DNA of 45,158 nucleotides, taken from Bacteroidales bacterium. GTDB lineage: Bacteria; Bacteroidota; Bacteroidia; Bacteroidales; WCHB1-69. Shown here in pieces: positions 35,222 to 42,700 of the stretch. The DNA lies in contig JAEETJ010000023.1 in NCBI GenBank assembly GCA_016290295.1, forward strand, positions 1 to 45,158. The letters run 5' to 3'. A program made the position numbers and the translations under genes. The notes below the pieces were generated by a model that saw nothing but the letters and a program-made list of their open reading frames with translations, was not told the DNA's origin and made no database searches. How positions within the stretch are numbered: the stretch's first letter is position 1; every line of letters begins with the position of its first letter.

Positions 35222-37044
35222 TATTCAAATTGTATTTGCAATGGCATCAGAGCCTGTATTCCTTCTGCCTTTTTCAGTTGATTTAACCCCTGATAAATGT
35301 AGTACTGATCACCCAATTCTTGTTTGATGATAGCCTGTACATTATTATCTCCACTGGTTTTCTCCATCAACTTGGTCCAAAAATCTTGTTTTTTAGGATA
35401 ATAAGTTATTTTATAGTTATCCAATTTCGCCATTTCAGCAGCTTTGGCAATAGCATCATCTATATTGCCCAAAGCATCCACCAGACCAATTTTCAAAGCA
35501 TCGGCGCCAGCCCATACACGACCCTGGCCAATTTCGTCAACAGCAGACTGCTCCATGCCACGACCATCGGCCACACGCTGGGTGAAAACCCCATAAAATT
35601 CATCAATAAACTCTTGGAAGACAGCTGTTTCTTCAGCATTCAGCGGACGCATAGTTCCTGCGGCATCAGAATGTTTGTTGGTAGTCACCGCATCAATAGT
35701 CACACCCAATTTGTTCTTCAAGGCTTTTTGGAAAGAAGGAATCAAGCCAAAAACACCGATGGAACCCGTCAAAGTATTAGGCTGGGCAATGATATAGTTA
35801 GAGTTGCAGGAAATGTAATAGCCGCCAGATGCAGCGTAGTCACCCATGGAGGTCACCACAACTTTGCCTGCTTTCTTAGCCTGCTCAATTTCGTTCCAGA
35901 TGATGTCAGAAGCCGTACCATCGCCACCGGGAGAATTAACACGCAACACAATAGCTTTCACATTTTCAGAGGTATAAGCTTCCCTTATCAGTTTCACCAT
36001 GGTTTCAGAACCCATGATATCGTTGCCAGACTTGCCACCGGTAATCTGACCCACCGCATAAATCACGGCTATTTCGTCTTTTGCCGTATTGGTTTCAGCC
36101 TTAACGGCTTTTCTATAATCTGCCAAATTCGTCAGATTCAGATCTTTATCTTCTGTAACATTGACCAGCTTTTTCAAATCCTGTGCCACTTCGCTCTTAT
36201 AGCAGGTCTTGTCAATAAGCTTGCTTTCGAGGGCTTTTTTCGGGGTTCCGAGGAACATCTCATCAGCAATCTTATTCAGGGTTTCAGCACTCAGCTGTCT
36301 TGAGGCAGCGATATCATCCACCATCGTATTCCACAAAGTACTGGCCAGCAAGGTCATCTGTTCACGGTTTGCCTCACTCATCTTATCCATCAAATAAGGC
36401 TCAACGGCACTTTTGAATTTGCCATGGCGAATGACCTGCATGTCTATATCCAATTTGTCAAGAAGACCTTTATAAAACATCACCTGCAAGGCCATACCTT
36501 TGAATTCAATAACTCCCGTGCTGCTCATAGTCACCTGGTCAGCTACTGACGACAAATAGTATGCTCCCTGGGTGTAACTGTCGGCATACGCATAAATGAA
36601 TTTGCCAGATTCCTTGAACTCCACCAAAGCATCATGCACTTCCTTCAAAGTAGCAGGAGCGGCTCCTACTGAACCCGTGTTGATATATATACCTTTGATT
36701 TTCGGGTCTTTAGCTGCATATTTAATACATGCCAAAATATCATCCAAACCAATGGTTGACTGGTAATATTGGCTGAATTCATCACCAAACATCTCGAAAG
36801 GATTGTCCACAGCCTGTTCTTGAATAGGCTTTTGCAAATCCAGTTTCAGGATGGAATTATCCTTGACCGTCACCGTATTAGTGCTGCCAACAGAAGCGAT
36901 CATCGCAGCAAACATCAGCATGGACAAAATGGAAACGATAATGCAGGAAAGGAAAAATCCCACCATGGTTCCGAACACTATACGCCAGAATTTCTTGGCA
37001 CCAGTTTCTTTTTTCTTGGGTTTGAAAATGTCTTCGTTGCTCAT
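35221..37044 (-). CDS. sppA: Signal peptide peptidase SppA, 67-kDa type (607 aa)
   Basis: A membrane serine/lysine peptidase that degrades cleaved signal peptides. One N-terminal transmembrane helix (about 29-52) precedes two tandem S49 domains. The general-base Lys211 is in GKFKSAVEPY of the first, and the nucleophile Ser406 is in GDYAASGGYYISC of the second, with a spacing like E. coli Lys209/Ser409. LRVNSPGGDGTASD near 368-380 is the second-domain signature. It is followed, with a 1-bp overlap, by the steroid-reductase-type gene. A weak -7 element (TAATATTG) lies 46 bp upstream. Confidence 0.97.
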   Translation of the reverse strand: MSNEDIFKPKKKETGAKKFWRIVFGTMVGFFLSCIIVSILSMLMFAAMIASVGSTNTVTVKDNSILKLDLQKPIQEQAVDNPFEMFGDEFSQYYQSTIGLDDILACIKYAAKDPKIKGIYINTGSVGAAPATLKEVHDALVEFKESGKFIYAYADSYTQGAYYLSSVADQVTMSSTGVIEFKGMALQVMFYKGLLDKLDIDMQVIRHGKFKSAVEPYLMDKMSEANREQMTLLASTLWNTMVDDIAASRQLSAETLNKIADEMFLGTPKKALESKLIDKTCYKSEVAQDLKKLVNVTEDKDLNLTNLADYRKAVKAETNTAKDEIAVIYAVGQITGGKSGNDIMGSETMVKLIREAYTSENVKAIVLRVNSPGGDGTASDIIWNEIEQAKKAGKVVVTSMGDYAASGGYYISCNSNYIIAQPNTLTGSIGVFGLIPSFQKALKNKLGVTIDAVTTNKHSDAAGTMRPLNAEETAVFQEFIDEFYGVFTQRVADGRGMEQSAVDEIGQGRVWAGADALKIGLVDALGNIDDAIAKAAEMAKLDNYKITYYPKKQDFWTKLMEKTSGDNNVQAIIKQELGDQYYIYQGLNQLKKAEGIQALMPLQIQFE

Positions 37045-37090
37045 AATTTTATGTTTTTTAATATTCAGATTTAGATAACATTTAAAAATG

Positions 37091-37119
37091 CAATATTACG
37101 AAAAAAACATGTAACTTTG
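37091..37119. promoter_or_regulatory. Divergent -7 elements between sppA and the Rieske-like lipoprotein gene
   Basis: TAACTTTG at 37112-37119 (+) lies 21 bp before ATG 37141 and matches TAnnTTTG. TAATATTG at 37098-37091 (-) has one mismatch and lies 46 bp before the sppA ATG. The two are 13 bp apart. Confidence 0.5.
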
Positions 37120-37140
37120 CAAAAAATTTGAGATAACCCC

Positions 37141-37560
37141 ATGAAAAAAACTATCTATATCCTCCTTATTGCAATACTTTGTATATCCTGTAACGGACGA
37201 TATGAGCATGAAACCATTCCCAATGTGAATGTGCGTTTCACCATCTATCCGAACAGTGTGAATTACATCAATCTGAACTTTTACGGTGGTTATGAATATT
37301 TTACAGGTGGTGTGGCTGGAATTATTGTCTATCGCTTGGATGAATCCACTTTTTTCGCTTACGACAGGGCTTGTCCTTACGACTGGCAAGATCCGGACTC
37401 CTGGTTGTGGGTAGATGACAGCGGTTTATTGATTATTGACAGTTGCTGCGGAGCAAAATTCAACATTTTGGACGGCAGTCCCATAGCTGGGCCAACCTCC
37501 TTATCCTTAAAACATTACAAATGCAGGTATGATGGTGCTTCGCTCTTGGTTTATAACTGA
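37141..37560 (+). CDS. Rieske-fold-like lipoprotein lacking the His ligands (139 aa)
   Basis: A short hydrophobic leader ends in a probable lipobox with Cys17 (LCISC), so the protein is predicted to be a lipoprotein. The rest follows a Rieske layout: FFAYDRACPY (Cys78) takes the place of the first 'CxH' loop, SCCGAKFNILDGSPIAGP (101-118) takes the place of the second 'CPxHGxxF...G...GP' loop, and LKHYKCRYDG closes the domain. Both expected His positions are Tyr80 and Cys103, and the second-loop Cys is Asp100. A normal [2Fe-2S] Rieske cluster is therefore unlikely. The last 10 bp overlap the convergent PNP gene. Confidence 0.8.
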   Translation: MKKTIYILLIAILCISCNGRYEHETIPNVNVRFTIYPNSVNYINLNFYGGYEYFTGGVAGIIVYRLDESTFFAYDRACPYDWQDPDSWLWVDDSGLLIIDSCCGAKFNILDGSPIAGPTSLSLKHYKCRYDGASLLVYN

Positions 37561-38363
37561 GGCATCATCTCATAAACCACTTTGACCATACGGGGTCCTG
37601 CCGCATTAGCTTCTTTCAGCACTTCTTCGTGAGAAGCTTTCTCAACAACACCCACCACGCCTAAGTCGGTGATAACCGAAAAAGCGACCACCTCCATGCC
37701 GCCATGACGGGCTGCGATGGTTTCGGGAACAGTGGACATGCCCACAGCATCGCCGCCCAAAATGTGGAACATACGGTATTCCGCCGGGGTTTCAAAACAC
37801 GGACCAGTAACTCCCACATACACACCTTCTTGCAGATGTATACCATGTTTTTTGGCCGTGGAATGAGCAATATTGCGAAGACGCTTGGAATAGGCCTCAC
37901 TCATATCCGGGAAACGGGGCCCCAGCTCATCATAATTCGGTCCCATCAGGGGATTGTTACCAAATAGGTTAATGTGATCTCTGAACAGCATGATGTCGCC
38001 CACCTTGAAAGCGGGGTTCATGCCGCCTGCGGCATTGGACAAAATCAGCACCTCAATGCCCAACTCTTTATACACACGCACTGGGAAGGTCAAGGTTTTC
38101 ATATCATAGCCTTCGTAATAATGGAAGCGCCCGCTTTGCACCACCACTTCCACATTGTTCAATGTTCCGAAGATAAGAGCACCTTTGTGTCCTTTCACTG
38201 TGGAAACAGGAAAATTGGGAATCTGTGAGTATGGAATTTCTTTTTCTATTTTCAAACTGTCCACCAGTCCCCCAAGACCTGAGCCCAATACTATGGCAAC
38301 ACGGGGATGCAGGGTAGTTTGTCCTTTCAAAAAAGCGGCGGTTTCCTTTATTTTAGCGATCAT
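37551..38363 (-). CDS. Purine nucleoside phosphorylase, trimeric type (270 aa)
   Basis: Phosphorolyses inosine and guanosine to base + ribose-1-phosphate. The phosphate-binding loop VLGSGLGGL is at residues 25-33. RFHYYEGY, LILSNAAGGMNP, the purine-site GVTGPCFETPAEYR, and VGMSTVPETIAARHGGMEV are all family signatures of the low-molecular-weight trimeric (PNP/MTAP) class. Length is normal. It is preceded by a -7 element and convergent with the Rieske-like gene. Confidence 0.96.
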   Translation of the reverse strand: MIAKIKETAAFLKGQTTLHPRVAIVLGSGLGGLVDSLKIEKEIPYSQIPNFPVSTVKGHKGALIFGTLNNVEVVVQSGRFHYYEGYDMKTLTFPVRVYKELGIEVLILSNAAGGMNPAFKVGDIMLFRDHINLFGNNPLMGPNYDELGPRFPDMSEAYSKRLRNIAHSTAKKHGIHLQEGVYVGVTGPCFETPAEYRMFHILGGDAVGMSTVPETIAARHGGMEVVAFSVITDLGVVGVVEKASHEEVLKEANAAGPRMVKVVYEMMPQL

Positions 38364-38385
38364 GATGTTTCTTTTTTTTAATTTG

Positions 38386-38393
38386 CAAAATTA
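38386..38393 (-). promoter_or_regulatory. -7 element of the purine nucleoside phosphorylase gene
   Basis: TAATTTTG on the minus strand (38393-38386) fits TAnnTTTG, 22 bp before ATG 38363. Confidence 0.5.
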
Positions 38394-38464
38394 CATAAAA
38401 TCTATGAATTGTGTGCAAGCAGGTGAAAAATTGCCACAGCAAATGTATGAAACAATATCAGATG

Positions 38465-39514
38465 TTATTGATATCGATATTGACGTAAAAATCGGTCCTC
38501 ATCTTGAAACAGAAAATACGGTTCGATGGGAAGGGAGAACAAGGGAATGGTTTCCAAGTGTTTGGAGAGAGTGCCATAAATCAACCGCATGCTATCCTTT
38601 TCGGTAGTAACCAATATTCTGTTTCGATTTTTTTCTGAAAAATATGTTTTTTGGATTTCCGCTATTTCTTCGGCTGAAAAATAATGATGATCAGCAAAAC
38701 GATAATGATGGATGATCTTGAATTTTTCAGACAGATACTTTTCCATGGGCTCAGGATGGGCAATAGCAGTAAGCAATACCACTTCGGTTTGCGGACTTAT
38801 TTGGTGCTGTTTCCCGCATTCGTTCAAAGCGGTCAGCTCTCCATAACGCATTGAGGTAAAATACAGTTGCTGATAGTCTTGCAGTTTCAACAACTGAGCC
38901 ATCTCAGAGCGTTGTGCTTCGGTCATGTCCGCAGGGCATTTGCTCACCATCACCATATCAGCATAGCGAGCGGCAGAACGAAATTCGCGCAGACGGCCTG
39001 CCGGCAGAGGATAATCTTTTGCGTATGGGTTTTGATATTCCGTAATCAGAATATTCAGATTAGGTTTAACCTGCAAATGCTGGTAACAATCATCTAAAAT
39101 AATATACTGCAAGTCGGGAAAACACTGCAGCAGCTGCTGAATGCCATCCTTCCTTTTTTCATCTACCGCCACCTTAATGTGCGGAAATTTAGTGTAAAAC
39201 TGCAAGGACTCATCGCCTATCATTTCAGCTGAGAGGTTTTGGGAATCAATATCGTTGGCCAGGACAAAGCCTTTGGTTTTGCGCTTGTATCCCCGACTTA
39301 GGGTGGCAATTTTATATTGATTTGATAACAAACGAATTAAATACTCCACATGAGGCGTTTTACCTGTACCGCCCACCGACAAGTTACCCACACCGATGGT
39401 CAGAATCGGGGCCTGATAAGCCTCTAACAACCCAATACGATACAGCCAGCGACGCACTGCGGCCACTGTCCCGTAAATCAACGCGAAAGGGTATAAAAGT
39501 TTTTGAGGACGCAC
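38465..39514 (-). CDS. lpxK: Tetraacyldisaccharide 4'-kinase, GTG start (349 aa)
   Basis: Phosphorylates the 4' position of the lipid A disaccharide at the inner membrane. The P-loop SVGGTGKTP lies at residues 46-54 in TIGVGNLSVGGTGKTP, followed by LSRGYKRKTKGF near 74-85 and ILDDCYQHLQV near 137-147. The start codon is GTG (39514-39512). The frame is closed by a stop 15 bp upstream of it and has no ATG before the P-loop. An octamer repeat (39516-39548) abuts the start. Length is typical. Confidence 0.95.
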   Translation of the reverse strand: MRPQKLLYPFALIYGTVAAVRRWLYRIGLLEAYQAPILTIGVGNLSVGGTGKTPHVEYLIRLLSNQYKIATLSRGYKRKTKGFVLANDIDSQNLSAEMIGDESLQFYTKFPHIKVAVDEKRKDGIQQLLQCFPDLQYIILDDCYQHLQVKPNLNILITEYQNPYAKDYPLPAGRLREFRSAARYADMVMVSKCPADMTEAQRSEMAQLLKLQDYQQLYFTSMRYGELTALNECGKQHQISPQTEVVLLTAIAHPEPMEKYLSEKFKIIHHYRFADHHYFSAEEIAEIQKTYFSEKNRNRILVTTEKDSMRLIYGTLSKHLETIPLFSLPIEPYFLFQDEDRFLRQYRYQ

Positions 39515-39515
39515 T

Positions 39516-39612
39516 TTTTTGTTGATTTGTTAAACTGTTGATTTGTTTAATTTGAATTTTGAACTTTGGATTCTTAGCACCCAATTTGCCCGTATCCTAA
39601 TAACCCAATGAC
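39516..39612. repeat. Octamer-then-heptamer array in the lpxK-phoH spacer
   Basis: 8-bp units TTGTTGAT, TTGTTAAA, CTGTTGAT, TTGTTTAA run to about 39548. They are followed by 7-bp units TTTGAAT, TTTGAAC, TTTGGAT. The last 35 bp (CACCCAATTTGCCCG and on) is irregular. Confidence 0.7.
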
Positions 39613-40602
39613 CTATACATTTTCGTTGGCACTCTGTTTCTCCCGCTGTTTTGCTTCTTCCCACTGCTCAAAGCGCTGGATGATTTTCGTCACCAGCTGG
39701 TGGCGCACCACATCGCCATTGTCCATGTAGATGAAGTCAATGCCTTTGATGTCTTTCAGCACCTTGCCAACATGAATCAGGCCTGATTTCTGATGTTTCG
39801 GAAGGTCTATCTGCGTTATATCACCCGTGATGAAGAACTTGGCATTGCGGCCCATACGAGTCAGAAACATCTTGATTTGGCTTTCGGTGGCATTTTGCGC
39901 TTCATCCAAAATCACGTAGGCATTGTCGAGAGTACGGCCACGCATAAAGGCCAACGGGGCAATTTCTATAGTTTTATCATCCAAATAAGAAATCAGTTTC
40001 TGCATGGGCATCATATCCCAAAGAGCGTCATATAACGGCTGCAAATAGGGATCTAACTTATCGCGCAGGTCACCAGGTAAAAAGCCCAAATTCTCCCCAG
40101 CTTCCACGGCAGGACGAGTCAAGATGACACGGCGTATCTGCTTGTTTTTGAGAGCTCTGACAGCCAGTGCCACAGCAGTATAGGTTTTTCCCGTACCAGC
40201 AGGCCCAATGGCGAAAACCATGTCGTTGACAGCGGCACTCTCTACCATTTTTCGCTGATTGGGGGTAATGGCCTTGATGATACGTCCCTCACGGCCATGC
40301 AAGATGATATTATCCACAATACCGCTACTGTCCATGCGGTAAAAGCTGTCATCTTCCGATGCCGTAATATTCAGTATATCATTTTCATTGATTTTGCCAA
40401 ACTGCTCGAAATGCTTCAGCAAAAGTTCAAAACGTGAGGTAAACAGCTCCACTTCACTATCCTCACCTATCACTTTTAACTCGTTGCCCCGAGCTATGAT
40501 TTTCAGCTTGGGGTATATATTCCGCAATAAATCAATATTGGCGTTATGGTGTCCGTAAATGCCAATCACATTGGCCGGATCAAGCGTTATAAGATTTTCC
40601 AT
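39613..40602 (-). CDS. PhoH family ATPase (329 aa)
   Basis: The N-terminal KH-like region (about 1-85) precedes an ATPase domain with Walker A GPAGTGKT at residues 133-140, RPAVEAGENLGFLPGDL near 163-179 and Walker B AYVILDEAQN near 228. PhoH-type proteins act in RNA metabolism, and relatives in many bacteria are linked to YbeY and ribosome maturation. The 'RPAVEAGExLGFLPGD' stretch is fully conserved. It lies 8 bp behind the upstream M23 peptidase gene, so it is probably co-transcribed with cell-wall genes. Confidence 0.94.
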   Translation of the reverse strand: MENLITLDPANVIGIYGHHNANIDLLRNIYPKLKIIARGNELKVIGEDSEVELFTSRFELLLKHFEQFGKINENDILNITASEDDSFYRMDSSGIVDNIILHGREGRIIKAITPNQRKMVESAAVNDMVFAIGPAGTGKTYTAVALAVRALKNKQIRRVILTRPAVEAGENLGFLPGDLRDKLDPYLQPLYDALWDMMPMQKLISYLDDKTIEIAPLAFMRGRTLDNAYVILDEAQNATESQIKMFLTRMGRNAKFFITGDITQIDLPKHQKSGLIHVGKVLKDIKGIDFIYMDNGDVVRHQLVTKIIQRFEQWEEAKQREKQSANENV

Positions 40603-40610
40603 ATTGGAAA

Positions 40611-41534
40611 TTATTTGATGACTATATAATCTAACGGATTGACAGGAAAGCCGTTATACCACAACTCAAAATGCAGATGCGCGTTTTGCATACGGTCCTG
40701 TCCGCTACTACCCATTTTGGCGATAGCCTCTCCCATATTCACTTTGGCGCCCACAGATTTCAGCAACACTTCGTTATGCTTATAAATAGAAATAATGTTG
40801 CCAGGATGCTGGATTACCATTGTGTTTCCATTGGTCGGATCGAAACCAGTGTAAATGATAATACCCTCTGCCACACTGGTAATAATGGTGTTCTTTTTAT
40901 TCTGAATATCAATACCGTAATGATTTTTAGCCATGTCAAAACCTTGAATCAGGATACCTGTCGCAGGTGCGGCAAGCATAATATTGCTGATGTCAGCTCT
41001 ATGGCTAACTGGTAATTTGCTGTTTTCCTCTTCCGTACGCAAATAATTGGTTAACAGATCATTGGCTTGCATATCAACCTCTCTCATCGCCTCCATTTCA
41101 TCATCCTTCCGCTCCTTCAACTCATGACTTGCCATGCGGGACTTGTCCATCACCACACTATTCTCATCCTCAATATTTCTTTCATTGAGCACATTGTAGA
41201 AATTATCAAGGTATTGCTGATTTTGTTGTACTAACTGCGAAATGGAATCTATCTGGGCAGAAACTTGCAGATACATGCGGTGTTCCTCCAAGGTCGTATA
41301 TCCAGGAATGTAATATTTCAGAGGCGTAACACCTATAATAAATGCGGTAAGGGCAATCAAAAGTACCACTGCCGTAGCTGTAACCACAATAATTCGCTGG
41401 GGCGTCAGGATAAAATTAAACTTCTCCTCATGGTTTTCCTCGGTCTTGACAGAAAAACGATACCGGGTTTTCCAGTTGGAGAACAGTTTTTTAAAAAACC
41501 GCTTGATTTTACCAAATAGCTCGACGATGGACAT
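40611..41534 (-). CDS. Membrane-anchored M23 peptidase, copy 1 (307 aa)
   Basis: Basic cytoplasmic residues 1-45 precede one transmembrane helix (about 47-70). A coiled-coil stretch follows (about 85-175) and then a C-terminal LytM/M23 domain. All metal and catalytic positions are present: His205 and Asp209 in NHYGID, His253 in YKHNE, His286 and His288 in AHLHFELW. It should face the periplasm and cut peptidoglycan cross-links, or regulate an amidase. Its upstream spacer (41535-41642) is entirely heptamer repeat and directly abuts the ATG. Confidence 0.92.
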   Translation of the reverse strand: MSIVELFGKIKRFFKKLFSNWKTRYRFSVKTEENHEEKFNFILTPQRIIVVTATAVVLLIALTAFIIGVTPLKYYIPGYTTLEEHRMYLQVSAQIDSISQLVQQNQQYLDNFYNVLNERNIEDENSVVMDKSRMASHELKERKDDEMEAMREVDMQANDLLTNYLRTEEENSKLPVSHRADISNIMLAAPATGILIQGFDMAKNHYGIDIQNKKNTIITSVAEGIIIYTGFDPTNGNTMVIQHPGNIISIYKHNEVLLKSVGAKVNMGEAIAKMGSSGQDRMQNAHLHFELWYNGFPVNPLDYIVIK

Positions 41535-41645
41535 TTTCAGGTTTCAGGTTACAGGTTACAGGTTATAGGGGTCAGGGGTCAGTGATCAGGGGTTAGTAAC
41601 TTAGGATACAGGGTATGGTAATTATTAATTGTTAACTATTAATTA
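41535..41645. repeat. Heptamer array filling the spacer between the two M23 genes
   Basis: Units CAGGTTT, CAGGTTA (three times), TAGGGGT, CAGGGGT, CAGTGAT, CAGGGGT, then TTATTAA, TTGTTAA, CTATTAA are in strict 7-bp register from about 41537 to the stop codon of the upstream gene. The first units are the same as those encoded in the glucosaminidase linker at 44358-44460. Confidence 0.88.
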
Positions 41646-42602
41646 CGATAGTGCTTGGTTGACAATTTTTGAGGATTCGAGAATGGCATCGTATTCCTCA
41701 GGAGTAATATCATCGAAGAAATAGTGTACGGGATTTACTTTAACACCGTTTTTAATGACTTCATAATGCAGATGGGTGCCAAACGAAAGACCTGTATTTC
41801 CCACATAACCAATCAGTTGTCCTCTTTTTACCTTCTGCCCCGGTTTCACCACTTTTTTCGACAAGTGGGCATACAAAGTCTGGTAGGAGTATCCGTGATT
41901 CAAAATGACCACAATACCATAGCCGCTGCCGCCTTTTTCTCTTGACACCACCCCATCGGCTGTTGCATATACCGGTGTACCTTTCGGGGCGGAAAGATCC
42001 ACACCCGTATGCATGCGGATGGTTTTCAAAATCGGATGGTAACGACCACCAAAACCGGAAGAAATGGTCTTCACGCCTTTCAATGGACGAATAGCTGGAA
42101 TAGAAGTCAACATATCGGACTTGCGTTGGGCTATTTCCGCAAGAGTATCAAAGGAATGTGACTGAGCGGACAAACGCACAAGCAGTTGGTTAGCCTTGCC
42201 TGACACATCCTGCAACAATGCCAAGGCGTCGGTATTACCTACCCCCGCCTGATTTTGATCATACAATTTCGGATATCGTTCTTCCACAGGCATAGGGTCG
42301 GCTTCAAAAATAACACGATAAATATTGTCATCCCTGTTTTCTATATCCGACATAGCCTCCGACATCAAATCCAGCTTATTATCCATCTCCCGCAACTGTT
42401 CTTTCAACTGTTCATTCTCCTGCTGGAGCATTTTTTCCTTCGGTGAATCAATCAGATAGAAAGCAATCCAAATAAAAATGACCGCAAACGTCAAGGCGCT
42501 GGCAAAAAGCCACAGCACGCGCTTGACAATATCTTTAACGCTCAGCTTAACCTTCTCGAACGACAAGGTGTTGGTGTTAAAATGATAAAAGGTTTTGGCC
42601 AT
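41643..42602 (-). CDS. Membrane-anchored M23 peptidase, copy 2 (319 aa)
   Basis: One transmembrane helix (about 29-51) is followed by a heptad coiled coil (about 55-90). The C-terminal M23 domain has His198 and Asp202 (MHTGVDLSAPKG), His246 (YAHLSKK), and His277 and His279 (THLHYEV). The residues needed for zinc binding and catalysis are all there. It resembles the neighbouring copy in layout but only distantly in sequence, and it has a longer pre-catalytic region. The two are consecutive on the minus strand behind the glucosaminidase pair, suggesting one envelope-remodelling operon. Confidence 0.94.
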   Translation of the reverse strand: MAKTFYHFNTNTLSFEKVKLSVKDIVKRVLWLFASALTFAVIFIWIAFYLIDSPKEKMLQQENEQLKEQLREMDNKLDLMSEAMSDIENRDDNIYRVIFEADPMPVEERYPKLYDQNQAGVGNTDALALLQDVSGKANQLLVRLSAQSHSFDTLAEIAQRKSDMLTSIPAIRPLKGVKTISSGFGGRYHPILKTIRMHTGVDLSAPKGTPVYATADGVVSREKGGSGYGIVVILNHGYSYQTLYAHLSKKVVKPGQKVKRGQLIGYVGNTGLSFGTHLHYEVIKNGVKVNPVHYFFDDITPEEYDAILESSKIVNQALS

Positions 42603-42700
42603 GGATTAGTTAGGGGTTAGAGACTATAGGTTAGAAATTATGAATTCAAATTTCAGAGTTCAAAATTCAAAATTCTTAGTTCTTAATTCTTAGTTTTCAA
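42603..42700. repeat. Heptamer array, exactly 14 units long
   Basis: The whole 98-bp spacer reads in 7-bp register: GGATTAG, TTAGGGG, TTAGAGA, TTAGAAA, then TTCAAAT, TTCAGAG, TTCAAAA (twice), TTCTTAG, TTCTTAA, TTCTTAG, TTTTCAA. The unit type drifts along the array. Confidence 0.9.

Noticed and set aside
35320-36303. A 327-codon plus-strand frame antisense to sppA
   Set aside because: Low-complexity Phe/His/Ile content, no motif, no promoter. sppA on the other strand is complete.
38403-38607. A plus-strand frame beginning MNCVQAGEKLPQQ in the PNP-lpxK gap
   Set aside because: Most of it is antisense to the 3' end of lpxK, no promoter element precedes it in a suitable place, and it resembles no known protein.
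41535-42700. CRISPR array as an explanation of the regularly repeated spacers
   Set aside because: Units are 7-8 bp, contiguous and without unique spacers. No cas genes are present.
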